Of a stretch of DNA of 64,000 nucleotides, positions 54,001-59,609 are shown piece by piece. The notes below the pieces were generated by a model that searched no databases, was not told where the DNA came from, and saw nothing but the letters and a program-made list of their open reading frames with translations. A program made the position numbers and the translations under genes. The stretch covers positions 11,896,404-11,960,403 of the forward strand of contig CM037842.1 of assembly GCA_021234535.1 (NCBI GenBank). Direction: 5' to 3'. Numbering within the stretch: position 1 is the first letter of the stretch; the number at the start of each line of letters is the position of its first letter. This DNA comes from Stichopus chloronotus (taxonomy: Eukaryota; Echinodermata; Holothuroidea; Aspidochirotida; Stichopodidae).

Positions 54001-57000
54001 ACCATTACCGGGAACTGGTTCGTTTCTACTAAACTCGAACAAGTGTTGGTATTTTAAAATTGTTTTAGCTAAGGTCTCAAATTTCAAGAAATTTCACTTC
54101 TTATTTCAATGTCTCAAAGTACCCTGGCATTTTTTTTATCTACAAACATTTTTCCTTTAACTCGAGTCCTGGCGTCATTCAACAGCTTAAATCTTTTAAG
54201 CATTCAGCGGCAAAAATATATGTATGATGAAACTGTTACAATTACTACATTTTCATTCTTCATTTTCTATTCCCTCTGTAATTTAGACACTTTTATGGTA
54301 ATAAGATAGCCAACGTTGAAGCAGATTTCTTGAAGCAGATATCAAATAAAACGTTATTGTAAGTAGAATATCAGATTACAAGTAAAATAATACACCAACA
54401 TATTGTACGTTCTAATGGAAATTTGCAAATCTGACCTGTCGCAAATCTGACCTTATGCAAATTTGACCTGTTGAACATTTTTCTTCTGATTTCAAGTCTT
54501 GTCACTAAATAAAATCTTACCCACGTAATTTTGTTCTGCGCCGTTAACATTTGCACAGCTATTACGTAATTACTGAAATTAAGAAGGTGACCTTCCACTT
54601 CCACCTTCACTACCACTGTAATATGTCAATTTCTATCAGATATTTTACCTGTGACCATTTCCATGTCTTACCGAAAAACCCTTTTCATGACAAGTTGTAA
54701 GTATCTCAAATATTCTTTGCACTTTTTTTGTCAAAGCCATCTAGCTAGTATCATATCAAAAATAAAAGAGCTATTTTGTTTGCACCGCAGTCAATTAGCT
54801 ATGGCAAATATTATATCCCTTGTCAAGACATAAAACTTTTTAGTTCGTAATACTAGTCTGTGTCTAGAATAATTTGGGATCATGCACCACTGTTGTGGCC
54901 TCTGTTTCATGACAAAAATAAAAACAAAAATAAAAACAGAAATGAACTGTCACGTTAACTTTTTAGCGATAAAATTACGCAAGAGTATTTTTTGTTGTAA
55001 AGTAAGATATCATCAACAAGTTAATGATAACTGATAAATATATAAAGTTTAATTACTGAGATTACCCATACACTTCTCTTACTTCTACTCTTCCTTATCC
55101 GTGATAATTTAAAAAAAATAAATAAATGTTGCATGTTCTTCACCAGAATCTGCGTCAGTCGCTCTTCGATGCCATCCATAAATATACCGAAGAATGCTGA
55201 AATCGCAACGGAATTAGAAAAAAATGGCTTCGAATGCATTTTACGTTGGGCAGGTGAAAAATATGGAGGGCATCTTTCTTACCGTCTTCTTCAGGACAAT
55301 AGGCTCATTCGCCCAGAGTCAAATCATACATGTACGCCATGTCCAATCGGTACTTATGGCAACGGAGATGCACCCGGCGTATGTTTTCCTTGTCATAAAG
55401 GTGAACTTTGACGTGCCTAAAAAAATGAACAACTAGATGTAGTAAACAGTTGTCTCATGACGATAATATTACTATCCAAAGTATAGTTATCCCTTATATT
55501 AAAATGTTACATCAAAATTGAACCTGTTCTTTTGGGTTATATGTTATTTTCCCTTGAAGTTCCTCTCGAGTAATTGACTGCGATTCCTATCATCCTTAGT
55601 TTGATCAGAGGAAAATCCAGTAAAAAGATCCCTAGTATTTTGGTAATGTATAATATATACACGCGGTAAAGAGAAAACATGTATATCAATTCACATTTTA
55701 GAATGCATTAATTGAATACCTGTGATGCATTTAGTGAAGGTAATTGCAACTGTCATTTTATGATCATGCATGCTTAGAAGATTAAAACAATCAGAAGCAA
55801 TTTTACTATAATGTGCTAGTTTTACTATGTCACGTCATTTTCGTATTGAAGGATACACAAAACCCCTCTGATTTGGTGAGTTTATCTATTCAATAAGTGT
55901 CCACAAAAGCCAAGTGTCCTTTAATGGTGCTAATTAACGTATATGTTCATTTTTTAACATGTATCTCACCTGTAATTTCAATGTAGGGGGATTTTATCAA
56001 GATGAAGTAGCCCAAACAGAGTGTAAAAAGTGCAACGTAGGCCTGTACGTCAAAAAGAAAGGAGGAACGTCGTCTAAAGATTGCGAAGTTTGCCCCGATG
56101 GAACCAACCAATCTTTACATGCCGGTTATCGTGCATGTTACTGTAAGGAAGGATTTGCACGCACTGATCGATATGGACCTTGTCATCTGTGCATTCAGAA
56201 AGGACTTATATGTGAAGAGGACTATCAAACTCTTTCACCTGGTTACATGTGGAATTGGAGCATTCCTGGTGCAAATCTAATTGAATATAAGAAATTTGTT
56301 GAAAACATCAAGATGAAAAGCTATCCTCACACTCCAAATACAACTTACACAGGGGGCATACCGCGTGAATTTAAATGTCCAGTCCCTGACAGTTGCCCAA
56401 ATAATAATGACAGCATAGCTGGCAACTGCGCTGTTGGATACATGGGTTGGTTGTGCACAAAGTGTGTCCCTGGATACTATTTGGTGCTCAAATCTTGCGT
56501 GCCCTGTTCAAAGCTTTTATTTGTAATGTTAGAATGCTGTATCTTTTTGGCAGTATGCTCTTTGGCTTGTGTTCTCGTAGTTTGGAGATTAAATCAAGGG
56601 GAAGCGAAACGATATCAGCCCCGCTCCCTGTTTGATGTTATGACTGCCAGGATTAAAATACTCCTTGGACTCTATCAAGTAGTAGGGAGACTACATATAT
56701 CTTCACGTGGTAGAACTTGGACCAAATCATTAGTTTCCGTGTGGAGATTCCTCACGACTTTAGAAGTCAATGTCTTAATTCTGTTCCTCCGTACAAAATG
56801 CTTCGATCTAAACTCTGAATTAAACTCAAAGAAAGAGTTCGTAGTTGCTTCGACCGCACCTTTGATGATAGCGTTGGTCCCATTCATAGTCTATCATATC
56901 AGAAAAATGTGCATCCGAATTAGTTATGCCAATACTGTTTACTCGACCTATCAGTCCAAGTTTCAAAATCTTAAAGACTCTTTGTCTTCATGCGTTGTCG

Positions 57001-59600
57001 TTCTTTGGTTTATAATTTACCCAACAGTAGCGTCATTTATCTTTAGCCTGTACCCAATGTCATGTAAAACGTTTTCCCTTGACCAAAATTACACCTATAA
57101 CATAACACGTCTTCGATCTGACTTCGACATGGATTGCGCAGGACTAAGAGAGTATCAAATCGCTGCATACGTTCTCACAGTCGCCTACGTCATTATGTTT
57201 CCAATGGTGCTTTTGTATAAACTATACAAGAATTATTTGCACTCTCCGAACTATTTTTCTGGAATTGATGATGCCCCTATCGACAATACCAGTGACTCGA
57301 ATGGTTTCTCTATTGCCAACAACTCTCCTACTCCGAGATGGTGCCACTTCTTCTGTGAAAATTATAAGGCGAAGTTTTGGTTCTGGGAGATTGTTGAACT
57401 GTCCCGGAAAGTTACCCAAACTCTTCTTCTTACTCTGTACGGTTGGGAGAATAGAGCGACTGTTCTTTTGACAACGTTTATCTCTGTGTCTTTTCTCTTG
57501 CTACATGTTGGGTGCCAACCAATGCAGAGTTCATATGAACATGGTCTACAGGTAAATTTATATAGATTTGAACATAGAGCTGCTACTGAGGAGAGATTTC
57601 ACTGTGAACTGGGGTTTACGCAGTGAAGGTCACATAGTGCGGTAATCTCTCTTTTGTGTCGTTTTTTTTTTTACCTTACACGGGATTAAAAAATAAACAA
57701 CGTGACAGTGTAGTGTGATAGAGTTCGCAGTTAGACTTGGAAGCGTTCTCTGCTCCACCAACTTTGCCAGTCTTCAGGGAAATATATAATTATTTTACCT
57801 TTTGGTACTCGGTGGCGTGTATGACAATATAGCATTTAGGTTACAGATCAAAACATAAACAAGAATCCATACCTGATTATTTCAAGAGCCATCCAGAACG
57901 TCCTTTCTAGTATGCCAAAAAATGATCCAATCAATGGATTAAGGATTACGTAACTGCTATTGCTAGGTGAATAATATTGTACAGGAATTGCCAAATAAAG
58001 GCACGGAATACCCTTGGGCCAACGACATTGCTTACCTGTACTCGATTTAACGGATTTTTAGTCTGGAATATGAGTTGCAAATTTGTCAGTGAAAGTCAAA
58101 TTTAGCGTAATATATGTCATAGCCACCTCATAAAAAAGTGTTTAAGCAGAATGTTTTGCATACATGAATATACACATCCATTCCCATTTGTCTGTTTGAT
58201 TTTAAGTAACGAGGATTGACTGCTATGCTTCCTGCTAGACTGAATTTTATATGACCAACAAAAATGCCCAGACTGGAAGGTGATTGTATAGTTTTCCCGG
58301 AGATTTTGTGAGAGATGATCGTTTCCCTTATCACTTTCTATCCCCTTAAACACTGACAAGAACAAAGGTAGAAGACCAGGCTATCACCAGTATTACTCAT
58401 ATGCCAGTTTTAAGGTATTAGTAGTAATTAAATTTTCCAATTAGAATTTTCCCGCCAGTCTCCTACTCAGTAGCAGCTCTCAGATTTGAACAACTCCTGT
58501 ATACTTGTGTAATATAGATATTGCGTCATTATTTAATGAATGCAGTCTGAATTTAACACTGACGTCTCTCAAAATTACTTTAAAAGTAATGACTTTCAAA
58601 AGTAATGTACGTTTCGTTTTTCTTTACTTTTTTACCTTCAATGAAGACTATGCCAACAACATACAAAATCAAAATCTCACTTAATTTTCATTAAGAAATA
58701 ATTGAAACCATCAATACGATACCAACTAACTCTGATCTCAAGGAATGTCCGACATGGTCTTTAGCTCTATTTCAGTATGTTTCATGTTAGGTGCAAGTGT
58801 TTTAGTCACCATTCGTATTTCCTTTTTTTCCATCATTTGCTGTTTGACAATTCGTAATATCTGCTTTTGACGTATTTGCCTATCACTACAGTTGTTTTCT
58901 TTGACTGTGACCTTTGTCAACGTTCTTGTTGAGGCCATTTACTTCAACGAAGAAAGTGAAGGCCCGATTTCAGTCTTTATGGCTTTGCTAAATAGCGTAA
59001 TGATAGCTATCATGGCAGGTAAGGCACAAGAAGAATGAAACACTAAAATATTAGCTGTCATTTATTTTTTGGAAGGGGGACGGACGAATGCACTGCAGCT
59101 TGATAAAATCAAGGATTCTAGTACGGAAGAACTTATAGAGCACTTCGTCAAGTCACAGACGTTCTTTTGTAGTTTCTTCGTACCATATTTCCTTATTAAT
59201 TTGTCTCATTTTCTGAATGTTTAAAATATCAATTGCATGATATGGGAATCAATTGAAAGAAAATACATTAATTTGGCATTATCTTTACCTGTAATAATAT
59301 ATAGGTCCAAGTAAAATATACAAAGACTGCTGCTACACTGCTACACTTATATGTTATGACCCTTTAACATTGGCCATAGTGTCGACTTTAATGATTTATT
59401 GTCTTAGCTCTGGTAATAAAATGTCGACCACACTATTTAATTAAATGTATTATTGTCTTGACTTTTTCTAACGAAAGCCAAAATACCGCTCTTACTTTTT
59501 AACATTCACAGGTGAATTGTTGATCCTTGTCCTCGTGCGTGCAATGAGAGTAATATTTACAAAGCTGATGAAGAGACCACGTGATAGTATCATTCAATAA
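24226..59600 (+). CDS. Multi-exon LRR / Cys-rich / polytopic membrane receptor-like gene (34 exons, gene span)
   Basis: Assembled by eye from GT-AG splice sites and reading phase: 34 exons give 4,320 coding bases, 1,439 residues plus stop, with no internal stop. Order: signal peptide (1 to about 21), LRR N-cap (about 34-71), about 28 LRRs (72-742), C-cap-like segment (743-800), GCC2/GCC3 or TNFR-like cysteine repeats (about 815-1020), then about nine hydrophobic segments (1022-1422) and a short basic tail. LRR exons are mostly 72 bases with phase 2 introns both sides, as is known for LRR hormone-receptor genes. The membrane part has no recognisable DRY or NPxxY motif, so it is not an obvious class A GPCR; it resembles a polytopic module found after GCC2/GCC3 repeats in other eukaryotic proteins. 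Role inferred: cell-surface receptor or channel-like sensor with an extracellular LRR domain. Weakest points are the donors of exons 25 and 28 and whether two further LRR exons are used. Confidence 0.85.
24674..24791 (+). CDS. Exon 2: LRR N-terminal cysteine cap
   Basis: 118 bases, acceptor CATCAG, donor GTAAGT, entering phase 1 and leaving phase 2. It encodes a C-x5-C-x-C-x6-C pattern (CGKDGICNC then DC) followed by LDHVPQDIPTNTTF, the usual LRRNT-to-first-strand transition in extracellular LRR proteins. Confidence 0.85.
25274..25306. repeat. Perfect hairpin, 15-bp stem, 3-base loop
   Basis: ATACAGGTTTTTGAT (25274-25288), loop TCT, then its exact reverse complement (25292-25306). Lies in the intron between exons 2 and 3. 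Confidence 0.92.
26334..26405 (+). CDS. Exon 3: LRR 1
   Basis: 72 bases, phase 2 to 2, acceptor TTTGCAG, donor GTAAGT. Encodes DLGKNQLSSISNYRFSGL, a canonical 24-residue LxxLxLxxNxL repeat. Confidence 0.88.
27055..27200 (+). repeat. Diverged duplicate pair, member 1
   Basis: CACACAAAACAAGGAAGTAA, AGTTGATCC and GAAATCTTTGTGTCTA match the segment at 28080-28215 in the same order. Confidence 0.65.
27541..27920 (-). repeat. Interspersed repeat, copy 2 (inverted)
   Basis: The reverse complement matches 38640-39000 closely, including GCGTAGGCAAAAAGTAAAAA, GGTTGACAGTTTTCAT and AATATTCAGTTA. Lies in the intron between exons 3 and 4. Confidence 0.75.
28080..28215 (+). repeat. Diverged duplicate pair, member 2
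   Basis: Second copy of the segment at 27055-27200, about 1,020 bases downstream in the same intron, with comparable AGAAATCTTTGTGTCTA. Confidence 0.65.
29992..30063 (+). CDS. Exon 4: LRR 2 (array type A)
   Basis: 72 bases, phase 2 to 2; YLSRNQILSTSINSFIGL. Donor GTAACT instead of GTAAGT, slightly weaker than its copies. First and most diverged type A exon of the 473-bp array. Confidence 0.85.
30224..30295 (+). CDS. Exon 5: LRR 3 (array type B)
   Basis: 72 bases, phase 2 to 2; DLTENKISSIPNDTFKCL. Acceptor CTCATAG, donor GTAAGT. Type B repeats carry a cysteine in the variable part. Confidence 0.87.
30465..30536 (+). CDS. Exon 6: LRR 4 (array type A)
   Basis: 72 bases, phase 2 to 2; CLVRNEILSISSNSFKGL. 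Exactly 473 bases after exon 4. Confidence 0.87.
30697..30768 (+). CDS. Exon 7: LRR 5 (array type B)
   Basis: 72 bases, phase 2 to 2; DLTENKILSISNDTFKCL. Exactly 473 bases after exon 5. Confidence 0.87.
30938..31009 (+). CDS. Exon 8: LRR 6 (array type A)
   Basis: 72 bases, phase 2 to 2; YLSKNQILSISSSSFKGL. Exactly 473 bases after exon 6. Confidence 0.87.
31170..31241 (+). CDS. Exon 9: LRR 7 (array type B)
   Basis: 72 bases, phase 2 to 2. Encodes the same peptide as exon 7 (DLTENKILSISNDTFKCL), so the duplication is recent or the copies are being homogenised. Confidence 0.87.
31411..31482 (+). CDS. Exon 10: LRR 8 (array type A)
   Basis: 72 bases, phase 2 to 2; SLSRNEILSISSNSFIGL. Last exon of the array, 473 bases after exon 8. 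Confidence 0.87.
31727..31798 (+). CDS. Exon 11: LRR 9
   Basis: 72 bases, phase 2 to 2; YLAENQISYPPNNCLTPL. Acceptor TTACAG, donor GTGAGT. Confidence 0.83.
32250..33010. repeat. Degenerate tandem repeat, about 150-bp unit
   Basis: About five diverged units, each with a GCC-aaa-TTGGTATTTC, AGTATATCTCGAG, ACCTGAGAA and TTATAGTAAAGA-like segment (starts near 32280, 32445, 32590, 32720 and 32880). Lies in the intron between exons 11 and 12. Unit lengths vary. Confidence 0.6.
33592..33663 (+). CDS. Exon 12: LRR 10
   Basis: 72 bases, phase 2 to 2; YTNNNTLPTLPSNMFEDQ. Acceptor after a long pyrimidine tract (CCTCAG), donor GTATGT. Confidence 0.83.
34502..34570 (+). other. Open 69-base candidate exon without clear LRR consensus
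   Basis: Flanked by a good acceptor (TATTTAG) and a strong donor (GTAAGT) and open in phase 2 (KWYLCRRLNHGSCVECDS). TACTTGTGTAGAA recalls the start of the LRR exons (TACTTGAGTAGAA). It may be an unused, decayed or alternative exon; not in the model. Confidence 0.35.
34898..34926. repeat. (GT)n tract running into poly-G
   Basis: GTGTGTGTGTGTGTGTGT followed by about 12 G. Similar poly-G or poly-C runs occur at 1267, 6489, 6677, 7073, 8760, 13006, 25089 and 40765. Confidence 0.9.
35300..36080 (+). mobile_element. Decayed LINE fragment, same family as 45-48 kb
   Basis: Plus strand, in broken frames: KTKDHLLIE, EKRQTNFAGG, IDYKKAY (about 35.6-35.7 kb) match the fingers-palm part of the LINE at 47 kb, and INGLDLPNIRKMSGTDISEG (about 35.94-36.0 kb) matches its GLDLPNI motif. 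The catalytic region between them is deleted. Confidence 0.7.
37570..37585. repeat. GC hairpin with TTCG loop
   Basis: GCGCAC-TTCG-GTGCGC in AT-rich intron. Very stable if transcribed, but no terminator function is expected in this kind of genome. Confidence 0.7.
38630..39300 (+). repeat. Interspersed repeat, copy 3
   Basis: The longest copy, about 670 bases, in the intron between exons 12 and 13. It links the blocks seen separately in copies 1 and 2. Confidence 0.75.
39667..39735 (+). CDS. Exon 13: LRR 11 (23-residue form)
   Basis: 69 bases, phase 2 to 2; DLSGNKLSKVPFVLEDL. One residue shorter than the 24-residue repeats. Acceptor TTCCAG, donor GTGAGT. Confidence 0.83.
41121..41192 (+). 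pseudogene. LRR exon with destroyed 5' splice site
   Basis: Good acceptor (TTACAG) and a perfect 72-base LRR (YLRENKLSLLPAKLFEGV), but where every other copy has GTAAGT the sequence reads CTAAGT, so the canonical GT is gone. Read-through meets TAA at once. As it is 72 bases and phase 2 to 2, skipping leaves the frame intact. I left it out of the gene model. Confidence 0.7.
41416..41487 (+). CDS. Exon 14: LRR 12
   Basis: 72 bases, phase 2 to 2; YLSKNQLSTLPTKIFAGL. Acceptor TTGCAG, donor GTAAGT. Confidence 0.87.
41656..41727 (+). pseudogene. LRR exon lacking a 5' splice site
   Basis: Acceptor TTGCAG and an intact LRR (YLSENQMSSLSASLFVGS), but the expected donor position (41728) reads TAAAAA. 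No GT stands in the right phase nearby. Skipping is frame-neutral; excluded from the model. Confidence 0.65.
41892..41963 (+). CDS. Exon 15: LRR 13
   Basis: 72 bases, phase 2 to 2; SLSGNQLSSLPNKIFDGL. Duplicate partner of exon 17. Confidence 0.87.
42214..42285 (+). CDS. Exon 16: LRR 14
   Basis: 72 bases, phase 2 to 2; HLNGNQLSSLPTELFVGL. Duplicate partner of exon 18. Confidence 0.87.
42666..42737 (+). CDS. Exon 17: LRR 15
   Basis: 72 bases, phase 2 to 2; YLNGNQLSSLPIKIFDGL. Nearly the same as exon 15, 774 bases downstream of it. Confidence 0.87.
43016..43087 (+). CDS. Exon 18: LRR 16
   Basis: 72 bases, phase 2 to 2; LLNENQLSSLPTELFVGL. Nearly the same as exon 16, 802 bases downstream of it. 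Confidence 0.87.
43283..43354 (+). CDS. Exon 19: LRR 17
   Basis: 72 bases, phase 2 to 2; YLSKNKLSSLPTEVFKSL. Acceptor TTTCAG, donor GTAAGT. Confidence 0.87.
43747..43818 (+). CDS. Exon 20: LRR 18
   Basis: 72 bases, phase 2 to 2; HLDSNKFTTFPKVIFKNL. Its 3' part and following intron are duplicated at 44095 onward. Confidence 0.85.
44095..44127 (+). pseudogene. Fossil of exon 20 (3' half with donor)
   Basis: About 33 bases match the 3' end of exon 20 (TTTTTAAAAATCTG, then AAGCT and GTAAGTGTAGCATAAG), followed by intron sequence like that after exon 20 (GCCACCTC, ATAAAACGTAAATTTTC). The 5' half and acceptor are missing. Confidence 0.65.
44438..44509 (+). CDS. Exon 21: LRR 19
   Basis: 72 bases, phase 2 to 2; DLSKNQFLSLPTKLFEDL. 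The next intron (about 5 kb) holds the microsatellite and LINE. Confidence 0.87.
44818..45118. repeat. ATT/ACT trinucleotide microsatellite, left of LINE
   Basis: About 300 bases built from TATTAT, CACTAT and AGTATC triplet variants. Long isoleucine-rich frames on both strands here are artefacts. It touches the 3' end of the LINE. Confidence 0.9.
45119..48170 (-). mobile_element. LINE-type non-LTR retrotransposon, frameshifted
   Basis: Minus strand. Recognisable in order: FLPTTWKLFSGILADQINEH and the fingers motif KGSRPGCRGTKDQLLIDK (about 46.9-47.1 kb), FAVEWIDYKKAYKSVPLSWI, IRRGIFQGDSISPVLFC (about 46.7 kb), the catalytic box as YMDK (46587-46598), GLDLPNIERIRDADICGG, KYLGIL, then DDIHRIYLPQKDSGRGLKE, a zinc-knuckle-like CRMCNEKDGTVAHI (about 45.7 kb) and RPDVVVIDKETQ (45.42-45.47 kb), the last suggesting a C-terminal restriction-like (PD-D/ExK) endonuclease. 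The C-terminus GTVHILRRILYLPESG ends at stop 45163-45165. At least four frameshifts. Clade not assigned with certainty. Confidence 0.85.
48176..48335. repeat. ATT/ACT trinucleotide microsatellite, right of LINE
   Basis: Same composition as the tract at 44.8-45.1 kb (ACTATTATCATTACTATT, later ACTACTACT), next to the 5' end of the LINE. Confidence 0.85.
49108..49153 (+). pseudogene. Fossil LRR exon with internal deletion
   Basis: Contains TTGAACATCAACAAGTTTG and CCTAGCGAACT followed by GTAAAT, recalling exons 20 and 23, but only about 46 bases remain and no acceptor is seen. Confidence 0.5.
49524..49595 (+). CDS. Exon 22: LRR 20
   Basis: 72 bases, phase 2 to 2; ILSGNSLSTLPSNTFQGL. Acceptor TATTTAG, donor GTAAGT. 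Confidence 0.85.
50197..50268 (+). CDS. Exon 23: LRR 21
   Basis: 72 bases, phase 2 to 2; YLNINNFTKLPKDIFKGL. Acceptor TTTCAG, donor GTAAGT. Confidence 0.86.
51070..51098. repeat. Perfect hairpin, 13-bp stem, 3-base loop
   Basis: TGAGTTGGAAGCC, loop ACT, then GGCTTCCAACTCA. Lies in the intron between exons 23 and 24. Confidence 0.92.
51832..51900 (+). CDS. Exon 24: LRR 22 (23-residue form)
   Basis: 69 bases, phase 2 to 2; DLSKNEFSQVLPSFKSVG. Acceptor TTTGCAG, donor GTAAGT. Confidence 0.84.
52327..52401 (+). CDS. Exon 25: divergent LRR 23 (donor uncertain)
   Basis: Acceptor CCACAG is clear and LLRENKLYRLDAWNLRG fits an LRR. The end is uncertain: GTATGG at 52402 is the only reasonable phase 2 donor and gives 75 bases, so the junction with exon 26 reads ...DAFV-DLSDN. 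The frame stays open to a TGA at about 52483. Confidence 0.6.
52928..53077 (+). CDS. Exon 26: two LRRs in one exon
   Basis: 150 bases, phase 2 to 2, acceptor TTTCAG, donor GTGAGT. Encodes DLSDNGISQIT and LFLQRNKLKIIKQYAF, so two repeat units, the first slightly irregular. Looks like loss of one intron. Confidence 0.83.
53432..53500 (+). CDS. Exon 27: LRR 26 (23-residue form)
   Basis: 69 bases, phase 2 to 2; SLYGNQIHTIEDKAFVNV. Strong pyrimidine tract before the acceptor (TTTCAG); donor GTGAGT. Confidence 0.84.
53976..54044 (+). CDS. Exon 28: LRR 27 (weak donor)
   Basis: Acceptor ATACAG; LLVQNNLSTITGNWFVST. Phase 2 exit needs the weak donor GTTGGT at 54045, giving 69 bases like exon 27. A better-looking GTATTT at 54049 would be phase 0 and break the frame. 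Confidence 0.7.
54287..54358 (+). CDS. Exon 29: LRR 28
   Basis: 72 bases, phase 2 to 2; HFYGNKIANVEADFLKQI. Acceptor ATTTAG, donor GTAAGT. Confidence 0.84.
54640..54696 (+). CDS. Exon 30: short C-cap-like exon
   Basis: 57 bases, phase 2 to 2, acceptor TATCAG, donor GTAAGT. Encodes YFTCDHFHVLPKNPFHDK: the first cysteine after the LRRs and the LP..PF ending of a last repeat, as at the start of an LRR C-terminal cap. Confidence 0.75.
55147..55400 (+). CDS. Exon 31: C-cap remainder and first Cys-rich repeat
   Basis: 254 bases, phase 2 in, phase 1 out, acceptor CACCAG, donor GTGAAC. Begins ICVSRSSMPS, has a central FEC, and ends TCTPCPIGTYGNGD...CFPCHKG, the C-x2-C-x3-G-x-Y pattern of GCC2/GCC3, ephrin-receptor-like or TNFR-like modules, which continues in exon 32. 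Confidence 0.85.
55987..57551 (+). CDS. Exon 32: Cys-rich stalk and most of the membrane module
   Basis: 1,565 bases, phase 1 in, phase 0 out. Protein residues 847-1368. First about 175 residues are cysteine repeats (GFYQDE, ECKKCNVGLY, CEVCPDGT, CYCKEGF, CPVPDSC, CTKCVPGYYL). Hydrophobic segments follow at about 1022-1046, 1097-1116, 1131-1150, 1181-1201, 1236-1258, 1310-1331 and 1336-1355. Conserved-looking cores are RIKILLGLYQVVG after the first segment, YPTVASFIFSLYPMSC, and FWFWEIVELSRK before the sixth, the latter resembling a W-E-x-x-E-x-x-R-K motif of related polytopic proteins. The frame runs 75 bases past the donor GTAAAT before stopping; the splice is chosen because exons 33 and 34 continue the module. 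Confidence 0.88.
58892..59018 (+). CDS. Exon 33: membrane segments 8 and part of 9
   Basis: 127 bases, phase 0 in, phase 1 out, acceptor CTACAG, donor GTAAGG. Encodes LFSLTVTFVNVLVEAIYF and VFMALLNSVMIAIMA, both strongly hydrophobic. Confidence 0.82.
59512..59600 (+). CDS. Exon 34: last membrane segment, basic tail and stop
   Basis: Acceptor TCACAG, phase 1. Encodes GELLILVLVRAMRV and a basic tail ending RPRDSIIQ, stop TAA at 59598-59600. The stop lies inside an AATAAA (59596-59601). Confidence 0.8.
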
Positions 59601-59609
59601 ACGAGGGCA

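Noticed and set aside
57552..57626. Extension of the exon 32 frame past the donor
   Set aside because: The 25 extra codons are hydrophilic and end at once, whereas splicing at GTAAAT joins in frame to two more membrane exons with good sites.
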